Source: Daedaleopsis sinensis
Taxonomy: Eukaryota > Basidiomycota > Agaricomycetes > Polyporales > Polyporaceae
Assembly: GCA_033807695.1 (NCBI GenBank)
Contig: CM066309.1
Location: forward strand, 2,294,001-2,358,000
DNA: 64,000 nucleotides
Direction of reading: 5' to 3'
Part shown: positions 17,140 to 28,243 of the stretch, piece by piece
How positions within the stretch are numbered: position 1 is the first letter of the stretch
How the letters are laid out: every line of letters begins with the position of its first letter
The notes under the pieces: generated by a model
What the model saw: the letters and a program-made list of their open reading frames with translations, nothing else
The model's database searches: none
What the model was told of the DNA's origin: nothing
Program-made: the position numbers and the translations under genes

Positions 17140-17595
17140 TCCTGTCTCTCAAACTTTCTGGCAACGTCACGGCGTGCCATTGAAGATCTCCACTTGCTGC
17201 ACCATTCTCCCCGACCCTGATGTACCAATAGGCTCGGCTAAAGGCCGTCATACTTCATTCATCTACCATGCATGTCTTGCAATGACGCCATTTACTCAGA
17301 AGAAACATCGAACAATTTTTGTTCATGAAGTTTCCGGGATATACACATGTGCGTCACAACCTTAGCACTGCGAAGTCTCTATCAGAGCCAAGTTTTCCTT
17401 GGTTCGTGGGCACGGGGGTACACTAATAACCAATTTCTCTTATCTGCGGTGCATTTGGCATTTGCTCCCTCACATGCTTCGGTTTGTAACGAAGTTTCAC
17501 CTACTACCAATAAGACTGCTGTGAGATAGTACAAAAATGCACTGATGGGGAGTACGATAGTAGGTATCTCCCACTCCTCCACACACATAGTCGCC

Positions 17596-18806
17596 ATGGT
17601 CGCCCAAACGTCCGGGAAGCGTGTCGCTATCATCACCGGTGCGGCGCAAGGTATTGGCCGTGGTATTGCTACCAGGCTTGCAAAGGACGGTCTCGACCTC
17701 GGACTCTTCGATCTCCCGGGCTGCCGCGATCCGCTAGAAGAGCTGGCGACGTCCCTCAGAGAGGAATTTGGTACTCGAGTCGTCACTGTGTACGGTGATG
17801 TCTCCCAGGAAGAAGACATCAAGGGTCTAGTCGATACCGTTGTCGAGCAGCTTGGAGAGCTATACGCCGTGAGTGCGCATCCTAAACTTAATTCGAGCCT
17901 TGGGGGACTGACGTCATCCTACTAGATCATAGCCAATGCAGGCATTGCTTCGGTGTACCTTCTACATGAAAGTAGGATCCCTCTGTTCCTGAAAATCAGT
18001 AGCTCGTGACCTAATAACGTGATAAAGCCCCCACAGCCTTGTTCGACCAAATCATCAATGTCAACCTGAAGGGCGTCTTCTTCTGCTACAAATACGCCGC
18101 TATGCAAATGATCAAGCAAGGCAAGGGCGGTAGGCTGATCGGCGCATCTTCCATAGCGGGCAAAGTCGGTAAGTATTGCACTCACTGAATGTTGCCTTAG
18201 AAATGTAGCATGCTCATATCCATGGGCAGGGGTCCCGGGCCAATCGGTGTACTGCGCGAGCAAATTCGCCATTCGGGGTATGACCCAGAGCGCTGCCATG
18301 GATTACGGCAAATATGGCATCACCGCGAACACATACGCCCCAGGAGCAGTGGATACACCACTTAGTAAGTTGGCTTCTCGTCACAGGGCAAACATATCTG
18401 ATGCCGGGTTGTCTTTGAGCAGTGCGAAGCACGGATGCGGCATATTGCGAGCGAATGGGACAACCAAAGGGGTCCTGGAGCGGTGAGGTGAGTCTTTGGC
18501 ATAAACTAACGCTGTGGTATTGAAGTTCACGCCACGCATGATGCAGTTCACTAATCTCTTAGGCCGTTATGGACAACCGGAGGATATTGCGAGACTTGTA
18601 TCCTTCCTCGCCTCTGATGACTCCGCGTTTATCACTGGTGAGTACTCCCAGTGTGTGTCTGCTGCGCTCTAAGTACATCCGTTAACCTGCTTTGAAATCC
18701 GTTCACTCACTGCGCGCAGGCCAATCCGTGAGTGCTATCTAGTCTTGATTGAGTCTAACTAATATTGTGTCAGTACACCGTGGACGGCGGAGTTATGTTT
18801 GATTGA
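17596..18806 (+). CDS. Short-chain dehydrogenase/reductase, tandem copy 2
   Basis: Paralogue of the preceding gene, same strand, with the same eight-exon layout: 17596-17868, 17926-17971, 18037-18168, 18230-18364, 18423-18487, 18547-18637, 18720-18727 and 18774-18806; total 783 nt, 260 aa. It keeps TGAAQGIG, IANAGIA, the catalytic serine in GASSIAGK and the YCASK motif, so it should be active. Exon 2 is one codon shorter than in copy 1. Exon 5 codes MGQPKGSW, which fits the family better than the matching segment of copy 1. The 8-nt micro-exon is retained with both splice sites. Substitutions relative to copy 1 occur in both exons and introns, while the reading frame is kept, so both copies appear to be under selection. 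The role is unknown; it could act on small diketones, sugars or secondary metabolites. Confidence 0.87.
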
Positions 18807-18990
18807 TACGATACTCGCATCCCAAACCTTCTGGCAAACCACGCGCCATGGCAGTTCTCTACTCCGAGTCAGTTGCAGCATTTCCCCGACTCGGATGTAC
18901 TAATAGGCGCGGTGTATGTTTGGCAAGAGCTTTGGATCCTAATATACGCAAACAAATACCAACATGGTCGATTAGCTCTTGAGCCGCAAC

Positions 18991-19420
18991 GCGTCGGCGG
19001 GTACAGATACTTAGTATGCGCTGCACTTACGGTTTGTTCTTCCTCGGTATTTTAGGATCCAATGAGTCTGTCGTTGTCGTTGGTGACAAGGCTCTCAGGG
19101 ACTCGTACGAAAATATCGCCGGACACTACGAGCGCGTGGAACGTCTACGAACGTCAGGCCTGCTGCGCAATTGTCCTTTGATCACCGTCGGTCTCCTGCC
19201 AACGCCTGCAAGTTGAGGTGTGGACAGCTCGATTGCCGATTGTTGGTCTAATTGTCCTTGTCTGTATGCAAACGCGGCCGGCGCAGCATATCTGAGCCGA
19301 CATCGTATCTATCAGGATTGTGGTCGACGTTCGCAATATCCAGTGATGAGTGTCATGTACAGAGTACGGTAGTCCCGCGTAAGCATGAAGCGAATATACC
19401 GAGTCGGCTGTGGCCTCGAG
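18991..19420. other. Spacer between SDR duplication and the 9.8-kb array
   Basis: No gene recognised. From about 19360 to 19420 it has weak similarity to the last bases of each 9.8-kb unit (shared ACGGTAG, CCCG and GTAAGCAT blocks), so the older duplication probably began a little left of the clean repeat edge. Confidence 0.45.
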
Positions 19421-19880
19421 AAGCTATAAGAGCGGGGCATTTACCCATGGCAGCTCTCTGGTGATTGTTCTTAGCGGCGGAAGTAGTAACGAGCGCTGGG
19501 GCGCTTGAGTAGGTTGTTACCATCTGGGCAGGTCGGCTCGTGTTGCGTTCCTCTCTCTGCTGTTCTGCCTGGCTGGCGTCCACCGCGCAACACGTCTCCC
19601 GTCCGAGGGTCGTCTTGTTCCCATCACGCCCTCAAGCTTCCAGTACGACTTAGAACGCGTCCTTCCTTTCGGTCCTTTTCTCCCTTTCTCAATCTGAACA
19701 GTAATCTCCTCACGCCTGCTCTCCGATTCCTGAACATCTGCCTCTCGTCCTCCGCCGTCTCGCTGGGCCCGTCGCTGTTCTATATTCTGGTCTGAGCAGC
19801 AGGAGCACTCCTTTTCCTGCGCCTTTCCTTTCCTACACCTTCTTCCTCCCCCTCCGACTCCCTACGCGCGCTCCAGGCAC

Positions 19881-20962
19881 ATGTCCGCCTCCGCCTCGTC
19901 ATCCTCTCCAACACCCAGCGCGAATGCCGGCCCCAGCAGCTCAAGATTGGGCGGCGAGAATGGCGCAGAGCAGAACAGGTGCGCGTCGATGGCCACGGGG
20001 CGTGTCTGACACGAGTCGACTGAAGCGTGCGCTTTGTAGCAGCGTCGTGATCAAAGTCGGCATGCTGGGTGACTCGCAGATAGGGAAGACGAGTCTCATG
20101 GTGAAATACGTCGAGGGGCACTTTGATGAGGACTATATCCAGACGCTAGGTCCGTACCCGATCCCGCTGCGTACGCGTCGTCTGCTCATGGACCTTGGTC
20201 GTATACCCTCTATCTCGACTCCCCTCAACTCGACGCATCGTCCGGATCTACTCGGACTACCGTGTCATCGACTTTCTTCCTCGCTCGTCCGACCGATCCT
20301 CGATAATACCACATAGGCGTCAACTTCATGGAGAAGACCATCACAGTGCGCCGCACATCCATCACGTTCTCGCTGTGGGATCTAGGCGGGCAGCGAGAAT
20401 TCGTGAACATGTTGCCCCTGGTGTGCAACGATGCGGTGGCGATTCTCTTCATGTTTGATCTTTCGCGGAAGTCGACGTTGAATTCGGTGAAGGAGTGGTA
20501 TCGACAAGCAAGGGGGTTCAACAAGGTGAGTCTGTGTCCAATATGTCCGGTTGGACCTAGCCGTGTCCAAGATGTATCCTAGGAATTCATGCTGTCTGGA
20601 TCACCACCAAGTACATATGTAGGCCTGGCGCTGATCCTGACTCCAACACAGACCGCGATACCATTCCTGATCGGTACCAAATTCGACACATTCTCGACAT
20701 TCCCAAGAGACGAACAAGAAGAGATCACCAAACAGGTATGACGCTGTTGCTTCCATCGCGCTTCCTGTAGCTCATATAGGGCGGTCAGGCAAAGCGCTTC
20801 GCCAAGGCAATGCACGCTTCGCTCATCTTCTGCTCAACGTCGGCCTCGATCAATGTGCAGAAGATCTTTAAGATCGTCTTGGCGAAGGCGTTTGACCTGA
20901 AATGCGTCATCCCAGAAATTGACGGCGTGGGCGAGCCAGTATTGATGTATGTCGACGTATAG
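19881..20962 (+). CDS. spg1: Septation GTPase Spg1/Tem1, copy 1
   Basis: Ras-superfamily GTPase that triggers the septation initiation / mitotic exit network at spindle poles. Five exons: 19881-19978, 20040-20149, 20317-20525, 20652-20735 and 20789-20962; total 675 nt, 224 aa. A Ser/Ala-rich head of about 32 residues precedes the GTPase fold. G1 is GDSQIGKTS (43-51), the switch I region has EDYIQTLGVNFMEKTI, G3 is WDLGGQREF (90-98), and G4 is GTKFD (147-151), the form normal for this subfamily instead of NKxD. VNMLPLVCNDAVAILFMFDL is also typical of Spg1/Tem1. There is no C-terminal CAAX motif (ends PVLMYVDV), again as in the family. Introns are 61, 167, 126 and 53 nt. A single gene is the norm in fungi, so four in a row is striking. 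Confidence 0.93.
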
Positions 20963-21295
20963 TGCGCAAAGGCACAAAGACCACGACGGCGCCTGGAGAC
21001 TGAGTACTGAGGCATGAGGAGGGGTCTGGCGGGAAGCGCAAAAGAATCAGGTGCGCTCCTTGTACCTTTCCGCGGACATACGTCATGAGTGCCATATGTC
21101 TGACTCGCACGGTTGGCGAACAGCCTACAGCAACGGTGCCTTTGCACCAGTCTCAACTGGCGATCTCGGGAGACCAGGCGGTTCCGAGCCGCGCGGGGGT
21201 TGTGGGCGGCGGCGTGCCCGGTGCGTGACTGTGCTTATGCGGCGTGCTGACGGACTGCCCAGACGAAGATCTGCGAGATGCAAGTGAAAACTCTG

Positions 21296-21361
21296 TACGC
21301 TCACTGGACTGCAATCTGGACGGGCATACGCTCACTGGACGGGTATACGCTCACTGGGTGC
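21296..21361. repeat. Minisatellite, TACGCTCACTGG-type units
   Basis: Three units of roughly 20-30 bp share ACGCTCACTGG with CTGGACGGG spacers. The same site in copies 2 and 3 (31126-31191, 40956-41021) looks identical. In copy 4 (50932-51010) the units are rearranged and longer, so the array length varies between duplicates. Confidence 0.6.
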
Positions 21362-21998
21362 GCAGGGGCATCAGGGGTCGAGGGCGCGGCCGGGTGGGGC
21401 GTGGACTCGGTGCGGGCAGATTCGGTGGGGGGCGGACTCAGTGGGGCAGACTCGCACTCGGTCACTGGGTAGCTACAGCATGTAATAGACAGCAATATAT
21501 TTCGTCTCTCTCCACCGGAGAGCGAGAACGAACGGCGCGACGCGACGGTTGTCTCAGATGCCAGCGAGCGCCTGAGTGCCCATTTTGGGACGGCCATCTC
21601 GAACGCAGCTCGCGGCTCTTTGCTTCCTGCCGCCACCACCTCTGCCTTCCGTCTCTCAGCTGTCCCGCCTGACGCTCGAACTCGAACTCGAACTCGGATT
21701 CTGGCTGGTGCACTGACCTGACATGTCGGCCCTCTTGAACTCGCGCTCTCCTGCGGCTACTTCCGACTCTGCGCTCGCCGGCCTACCTCAGATCTTGCCC
21801 GCTTGCAGACGACGTCCCAACGCCCTCCTCTATGCGTCCTGTGACCGCGCCCGCGTTCCCACCCATCACTCCCCCAGAACGACAGGAAACACGCACCTGT
21901 TCCCTAAGACGCGCCCCTTCCTCGATCCGATCTCCGCCCGGGCTCCTGTCGCGCGTGACATCACCAGTGCGGGTCTGCCAGACGCGTCGACGCGTCAG

Positions 21999-22571
21999 TC
22001 TCCTCGTCTCGTCCGTCGTCCATCGCCAAGGTACGTCCGGAGTCACTGCTGTGTTCTCAGCCGCCGTCCACACTATCAGTAGCATCGAGGTACGTCGACG
22101 TCCTCGATCGTGCTCTGCTGCGATTCTCCCCGCCGCGCTGCCTGGCTCCCGACGCCGAAGTCCGCGCCGGCGAATCGTTCTACAGCGCTGACGCAGATCG
22201 TCAGTCTCGTCGCGGTCCCCGCCGTCGAGGTACGTACCCAGAAGCGGCACGGTGCCGCCATCTGCCACTCGCGGTGCGTCCGATGGGATTCTCGACGGCC
22301 GCGGCGTGGCCGCTGCAGCTACGACGTGTAATGTGCGCGCCGGCAGCTCTCGAGCCATATGGAAGGACAGCCTGCCATGACTCGTCAGTCTCGTCGCGGC
22401 TCCCGTCCGCCCTCAAGGTACGTACCCGGAAGCGAGTCTGCTATTCCGACCCGAGGTCGGCCGCCATCCTATGCCCATGCCGGCAGCTCACAGACGTTGC
22501 AGGTGAGTCGTCTCGAAAAGAGAGCCTGGCATAACTCGTAAGTGTCGTTCTGGCCTCCATCGGCCATCGAG
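21999..22571 (+). other. Array of short exon-like cassettes
   Basis: At least five short segments end in an AG-GTACGY donor and are preceded by an AG, usually within a TGACxCGTCAG-like sequence: 21999-22030, 22080-22089, 22205-22229, 22389-22417 and 22543-22571 (32, 10, 25, 29 and 29 nt). Segments 1, 3, 4 and 5 share a TCTCGTCGCGG-like start, so they look like diverged copies of one exon with its splice sites. In the diverged copy 4 the acceptor AGs and donors of the corresponding segments are all retained even where neighbouring bases changed. An ATG at 21723 opens a frame into the first segment. I cannot derive one secure protein; a transcript with duplicated micro-exons, or simply a degenerate 150-190-nt repeat, are both possible. 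The array recurs at 31829-32401 and 41659-42231. Confidence 0.4.
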
Positions 22572-23876
22572 GTACGCACCCTGCGGATGCGACGTCAACT
22601 CGCCGCTCTGCGACTCCCGGCCGCGCACGAAGAGATGTAACATTGAGATACATGTACCTCCTCGACGAGCGCGGCTTTGCCGCGCGACCGCCGCCAGATT
22701 GTAGGACTCCGCCCGCTGAAGTCGTCCAAGTATGCGTGTGATCGAGTTGGCACACGCCGGCGATCGCTCGCGCCAGCGAGGTGGGCGACCACCGAGTTCA
22801 GCGTCGTGCGGCATCTCTCAGCAATGACGTTGTCGCCGTTCTGTCGCCCGAGCGACCCGTACGCTCACAAACATCCTGTATATTGCAGAAGGTGAGCCTC
22901 GTGTCAACCCGGAACAAGCTTCTGACGTACAAGTTTCAGCCATGCTTCCCTTGAATCACCCAGCCTTCGCGATCTCATTCGCTGCTAACTCTTCGCACTT
23001 TCGGAGAAGGTCAGTCAAATGTCGGGGCGTCATGACTGTGCCAGCACATACCTCGCACTCCGAGAACACGATTACGGTGTACAACGTCGAAATATATCCG
23101 GTGCGTATGACTCTCGTGATGCTTTCGCCACCATAGAACAACTGTCCGGGTGACAGTGCATCGGGGAGATGCTGGGACACCACCGCCGCTCTCGAGCATC
23201 GTCGGAAAGACGCGTCACGTTGCCACGATATCCGAGTCATGCGCCGTGTTCGAACGCGGAATTCCTGTTGGCATCGCCATGCTGCCGGGCCTATTGCCCA
23301 CAGCGTCAGTGACTAGGCCTCCCATGAGCGAATGACCGTCAAGAAACATACCTCGCGAACCGCAGACTCACACTTGGAGACCTCAACTGCCTGCTGTACC
23401 GACATCCAGCCGCTCTTCGACCCGCCGCGGTACGTGAATTCGTCGACAAAGATGCATGATAGGGCTATCGACACGTCCGCATGTCGAGAACATCGCCGGC
23501 AAGCAGCCCACTATCCCGAGAGCGATGGTTAGCACGTGCAGATGGGTAGGTGAGCAGCACAACTCACGAGGGACTCCACGACATGTCGGAGGATGTGCAA
23601 TTGTGAGCATCGTGTTGTCGTGTTCGCCGGGGTGGAGACGGGAGTGCAAGCGACGTGGGGATTATCAGAGGGGGTCGTCGGGAGAGGTCTTTCGACTTGG
23701 ATGTCCTGGTCATACCAGGGAGGGGAAGGTCATGTAGAATGTAGAGTGTGTGCAATAGATCTGGTGGAGAAGGAGTATACGTACCCCGTGTGAATGCTGT
23801 AGCGAAGAGGCCTCGGTGTCCAGGCCGGAGTTCCAGTCGCCGGAGAATCCCAGAACTGACTTACGTGTCTGAGAAT

Positions 23877-24487
23877 TCATTGAAACTTTGCTCGGACCCG
23901 CTCATGATGAAACTCTCTGCCGTAGCGCCGCTGAGCTTCGTGCTGCAGCACAAACATTTTCATTTGCTCTGCGTTGTCTGCACATCCTTGTCTTGCAGTT
24001 CGTACAGGTCTCTGAGAGCACAACTGGATGGCAGGACATTCCACGATGAGCACAAAGTCTGAGGACAGCAATATCTTCAGCTTTGGAATGGCACGATTGT
24101 AGCGCACTCACACGTAAAGGCATGGAAGCTTGAAAATTGCAGACGTTCCATGTAAACAGGGGAAACGCTACGCCATCGCTGAGAAGCATCTTTGCGGGCC
24201 GCCTTCCGAAGCTTTTGAAGCAATCTGAATCCCCCAACTCATGAGCCTAAGGATATGATTAGTATCACACTGTCTAGCGCAGATGGCAATGGCCGATGAG
24301 GCAGACAGACTGTGTATGTAGGTGGGGCGAGAGACTCACGGCCTGCACAGGCAGGGAGACTGATCGAGAATAGCTTGTGCCCGGGAACACCGAGTCCAGA
24401 ACTGGCCACCATTGAGCGGATGGTACACCCTATTCGCATCAGCTCCTGGAACATATTCTGGGTGAGAAATGACGTGGATACGCACAT
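23877..24487 (-). CDS. Unrecognised spliced gene, 151 aa, copy 1
   Basis: I do not recognise the family. Exons 24340-24487, 24112-24237 and 23877-24058 join with GT-AG introns of 102 and 53 nt and total 456 nt, 151 aa, ending in a TGA that fits the phase. The first ATG gives MCVSTSFLTQ. The protein is mixed, with six cysteines, a basic middle (LLQKLRKAARKDASQRWR) and a polar C-terminus (EAQRRYGREFHHERVRAKFQ). No signal peptide or membrane segment is evident. More exons could lie upstream. Support is the frame-consistent splice chain only, so this is a moderate to low confidence prediction. Confidence 0.35.
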
Positions 24488-26005
24488 GGAGCGGCGGACG
24501 TGAATAATGTTCAAGTCGCAAGCGAGCGGAGGTTTCCGCGGGGTTGATGCACCGGTACGTCGGGAGTCAGCTCATCGGACGGCGGCCGGAACGGCTCTGC
24601 ATCCAGGAATCACTTTCGCATCGAGCAGGAATTAGTTCTAGTGTGTACCTTCTCTGCAGCGCCGGCCGGGAACACTGCACATATTGTCCCTGGAGAGCAA
24701 CTTAAACTTGAAGACAACTTGGTTGAATAGATGGTGGTCACAGTGCGTACATCATGTCAGCACGGTATGTGCTCGTGCAGACTTGTCAGCCGCGCCATTG
24801 GTAGTAGCTAGAAGATGACCTGTACGGTGCGGCAGTCTGCCAGTGAACCGGTCTGACTCGGACGGCGGCAGAGTCGGAGATGATCTGTAGGGACACAAAG
24901 AGGTTGAGGGAGTCTGCTAAGATAGAATAGTTAGACCGTATTCATATTACAATCCAGCTGTAGACCTATCTTTCAGCTTGTCCTGCAGGACAGGTAGTAA
25001 GTCGTACCAATACTTAGTATGCGCAGAAACGGCGGGAGCGTGGCGGCCTGAGCGTCATGATAGTCAAGCCGTGCTCGCGTAGAACGGCAGTCCAAATGCG
25101 GACAGCCATACTCACCGCCGGGCGTTTATCTCTTGCTTCCTCCGTCGATCTCTCGTTCATGAAATTCGATACTGTCCACTCAGTAATCAATGCCCGGATA
25201 TCACAACTGAAACATCTGAGTATACAGACAGCTGGCAAGTTGAGATCATCAAGAGCTCGATCCTCCTGTGTGTAAGTTCTATATCACGGTGTTTGGATAA
25301 GTTGCTGATCACTATGCAATTTTATAGTGCTATGGGCATATTACTGACAGCAGTATAGCTCATTAGTACCCTCCGTATATGGAAAACATTAAACGCGCAT
25401 CTCTGCTCAGTTCTCTTCCGCCGAAACAGCTGGGAATCGCGGAGACTGCATTATTGATGCAGTACCTCTCCTCGAGCCCCTTCCGCCACTATATACGACG
25501 GCATCGCACCCAAAATTGCGTCAGGCACCAGCCGAGCGCCCACGCTCTTACGCGATGACAGCGAAGGAGCTTCTACGCTCCTCAGTGCTCGGAGCCTGCG
25601 GCGCGTCCGTCCACGCGCGCAGGGTCTCCCTTCCCGTCTTCATTGTCCCCCGTGTCGAGTGCTGGTTGGTCCCGCCCCCCGAACCCCCGGATGACGCGTG
25701 CGAAATGCGTCTCTCACTTCCACACGCTCGAGTCTGCTGACCGTGGGGGCTGCGCACGGGCCAGGCTCGAGGAGTACAAGTACAGCCGCGACCTCGTCAA
25801 GTCCGACCAGCACCCCTCTCCCCTCCTCCCCTCCTCCCCTCTCGCTCTCTCTCTGACACCCGCCCACCACCCATCTCACAGTGGCATGTAGTACTGTACT
25901 CGACACCTGCCCCGCCGTCTTCCTTCCCTCGTGGACCGCACCGACTCCCGAGTCCGTCGTCCCGCTCCCTATCCCGCCCGTCCCCCGCACGTCGATCGGA
26001 TTTGC
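24488..26005. other. Non-coding stretch inside the unit
   Basis: No secure gene. It includes a pyrimidine-rich run at about 25813-25855 (CTCCCCTCCT-type) and the TATA-like element above. An open frame from ATG 25555 to 25740 is Arg- and Pro-rich and has no motif. Confidence 0.4.
25489..25503 (+). promoter_or_regulatory. Candidate TATA element in the repeat unit
   Basis: CACTATATACGACGG lies about 60 nt upstream of an ATG at 25555 that opens a 62-codon frame, and about 510 nt upstream of the 264-aa gene start. It could be the promoter of that gene with a 5' leader between. It recurs at 35319 and 45149. Positional evidence only. Confidence 0.25.
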
Positions 26006-27224
26006 ATGGGCACCGGTCTCATCCGAAGCACTTCTGATCACAGTGTGATTGCCAACGGATGTCCATTGCTTTGGAGTGCGCACTGGTGAGTACGGATCTG
26101 GGGAGATCATGTCTTTACCCGGTAGCTGACTTATGTCTCCCTTTCCAGCTTCTCACTCCAGCATCCAGCAGACACAACGATGGTGTACGTACATGGCTGA
26201 CTGACGTCCATGTACTACACGCTTACTGACATGTTCTCATTCGTCGGTAGAATGGCTGCCCGCATGGTCCCGCGGCTCACAGGCTCACAGCCCGAGATCT
26301 ACGCTGCACGATCGCAAGGTATGTCGCGATTTGCGCCTGCACGTCTCATCGACGTTATCTGACTGCTATCCGCTCTAGATATCCGCGAGATTCGACTTCG
26401 CATCGCGCAGGCCCGGGTGCTCGCGAGGAGGCTGCAAGGTACGTCCGCGCGCCGGCCCGATGCTGCCAATGAGTTCGCACCGGTCTGACTCTGTCTAGCT
26501 AGACGTTCGTGCTCGAACAGCTGCTGTCTGCATCTTGAATATATACGCGGCACAGATTTACCGGGAGTGCGCGCAGGTGCGGCAGCACGAAGCTCATCTC
26601 GGCGTCGGGAGGCTTGTTCTGACATCTAGTACTAGTACGTTTGCAGCTGAACGGCGTGACCGCGATGTCTTGCGGCTCCTCGGCATGGACAGGTACGTGG
26701 TACGGCTTTCTGCGCGCGCGCTGTGCTGACTTCCTCTGCTATCTTACAAGCTCGCCACTCGGCCTCGCACTCAAGATGCGTCGCTCCGGGCGCATTCGCC
26801 GGCACCGTACTATTGTAAGAGCCGTGTACGCTTAATCACCTCTCCGGATGTTGACAATCCACCTGCTCAGGCCCCCGCGCATCTCGACCGTGAGCGCATG
26901 TCGAACGCACGCCGTCATCGTGGACAGTCCCGCCCGCCGTGCAGTGTCCGCAGGACGTGTCACCCTCGCCGGACGGCTGACGGCGCAGACCGATTGTGGG
27001 CGTGCTGCCGGCACTCGCTCGCGGCTCCGAGTGCGCATGTCCAAGGCCGGTACGTACCCCTTACCGCACGCGTTGCATCCCAGCTAACGAGCAACCGAGT
27101 GTGCAGACCCTTACGCAACGCTGGTCTTTCGCCGTCCGGGGAGACTCGCTCGCATCTGGATCCCGGCGCTGCACGCGTCCCCGAATCGCGCATACCCGTC
27201 TCGGACGGCACTCGGCATGATTGA
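26006..27224 (+). CDS. Unrecognised eight-exon gene, 264 aa, copy 1
   Basis: I do not recognise the family. Exons 26006-26085, 26149-26184, 26251-26318, 26379-26438, 26503-26692, 26751-26814, 26871-27049 and 27107-27224 give 795 nt, 264 aa. All seven introns are GT-AG and 56-66 nt, the size normal in this genome, and the phases agree at every junction up to the TGA, which is hard to get by chance. Start codon options are ATG 26006 (used) or ATG 26180, which would remove 37 residues. The product is very Arg-rich. Residues from about 60 to 145 look helical (DIREIRLRIAQARVLARRL, then NIYAAQIYRECAQVRQHEAH). The C-terminal third has several Cys and His (CSVRRTCHPRR, LWACCRH) and may bind metal or nucleic acid, but that is a guess. 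No signal peptide. Upstream, TATATA at 25492-25497 may be a promoter. Confidence 0.5.
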
Positions 27225-28138
27225 CTACATACGTATATTATTCCTGCGTTCTTACATCCTGTACGTACCGTACTCCGCCGCCGCCGCCGTCCCCGGGCCA
27301 GCCCCGACGGGGCCCGCCGCCAGCTCCGCCCGTAGGCACCTACGCGCACCCGCCGGCCTGTCTCGCTCTCGCGACTCGCACGGACGGCCGGCACGGGGGA
27401 GCGTGCCGCGGCGAGACGAGGAGGCCCCGAGACCGTCGGGGTGCGGGAGCGGGCTGGCGGACGGCGACGCCTGCGCGCCCTGCTGGGTGCTGGGTGCTGG
27501 GTGCTGGCTGACGTCTCGACCCGCGAAGGCCCGGGAGAGGTCTCCGGGCGCGCTGCGACCGTGCACGAGCGGCGGCGGCGGCCCCCAGTATGCTCGGATC
27601 CCGACGTCTCGCACGACTCCCGCGCACGGTGGCGGCGTGCCCTCGCCGCGAGGCGGCTGCCGCCCTGTCGGGAACGACGTGGGGCACATGTCCGGCCGTG
27701 CTCGTGGGCTGCAGTCATGTATTGCGTGAGTGGTCGACGGAATAGAGTGATTCTGGGTGTTTGCGCGCACCTTTTCGCGTCGTGCGCGACGGGTGCGCGT
27801 CCGGGCTCCGCAGGGACGGCCAGGCCGTGCATGCGGGGCATGCGTGTGGCGCGTGAATGGGTTTCCGGGGCGTGGCGGTGCGTGGTTCGGGAGTTCGGTC
27901 TTGGCGCCGTGCTGCCCGCCCGCGCGAACGTGGTGTTCCGCGTCCGCCACGGCCTGGACGGCTTCGACATCGTGTGCACAGTGCTCGCGTGGGGCGTCTG
28001 TGTCGGGGCCGGGCGCGCCCCGCGGCAGGGGTCGTCTGTATCGTGAGTTAGTTTTGACCGGGCTCGGAGGTGCCCATAGGACCGATTTTCAGAAGTCGTT
28101 GTCCGGGCCTGCGAACGCGTCGCACAGGGCCTACATAG
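27225..28138. other. GC-rich block with overlapping long frames
   Basis: Strongly GC-rich, with a TGCTGGG heptamer run at 27480-27508. Long open frames overlap on both strands (for example 27441-28046 plus and 26960-27979 minus), which is expected from base composition. No domain, splice chain or start context supports any of them. It recurs in copies 2 and 3. Confidence 0.45.
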
Positions 28139-28220
28139 TCAGCGTATGTGTGTTATATAGTTTGCGCGGCGCGGCGTGGTGTACTTCGGACGGGAGAGGG
28201 TGCTCACCTCAGGTGCGCAT

Positions 28221-28243
28221 GAAATCGCTATGAAAGCGATTTC
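28221..28243. repeat. Perfect 9-bp hairpin
   Basis: GAAATCGCT, loop ATGAA, then AGCGATTTC. A perfect inverted repeat that would form a short stem in RNA or DNA. No poly-T follows. It recurs at 38051 and 47881. Confidence 0.4.

Larger units (their letters stand above)
15413..18990. repeat. Ancient tandem duplication of an SDR gene unit, with a third remnant
   Basis: The coding parts, the introns and the promoter-side flank are shared between two units whose start codons lie 1683 nt apart. The left edge (around 15413, TTTGGCAAAAGCTTTCGATC, then a stretch ending in AATGTCAACA) is met again after the second gene at about 18919, where a related TTTGGCAAGAGCTTTGGATC runs on into similar sequence. 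The 3' flanks at 17148-17240 and 18815-18920 are also related. The layout is therefore two complete units and the beginning of a third. Divergence is visible throughout, so the event is not recent. Confidence 0.75.

Noticed and set aside
18365..18546. Apparent splice lesion in SDR copy 2, where the donor used in a first model of copy 1 reads GAATGG.
   Set aside because: A different chain with an extra 65-nt exon (16736-16800 and 18423-18487) restores phase in both copies and matches the SDR family, so both genes look intact.
25555..25740. 62-codon frame behind a TATA-like element.
   Set aside because: Too short and without motif; it may only be leader sequence of the 264-aa gene.
26960..28046. 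Frames of 339 and 232 codons on the minus strand and 201 codons on the plus strand.
   Set aside because: They lie in a GC-rich block where several frames stay open on both strands, and one runs antisense to the better supported 264-aa gene.
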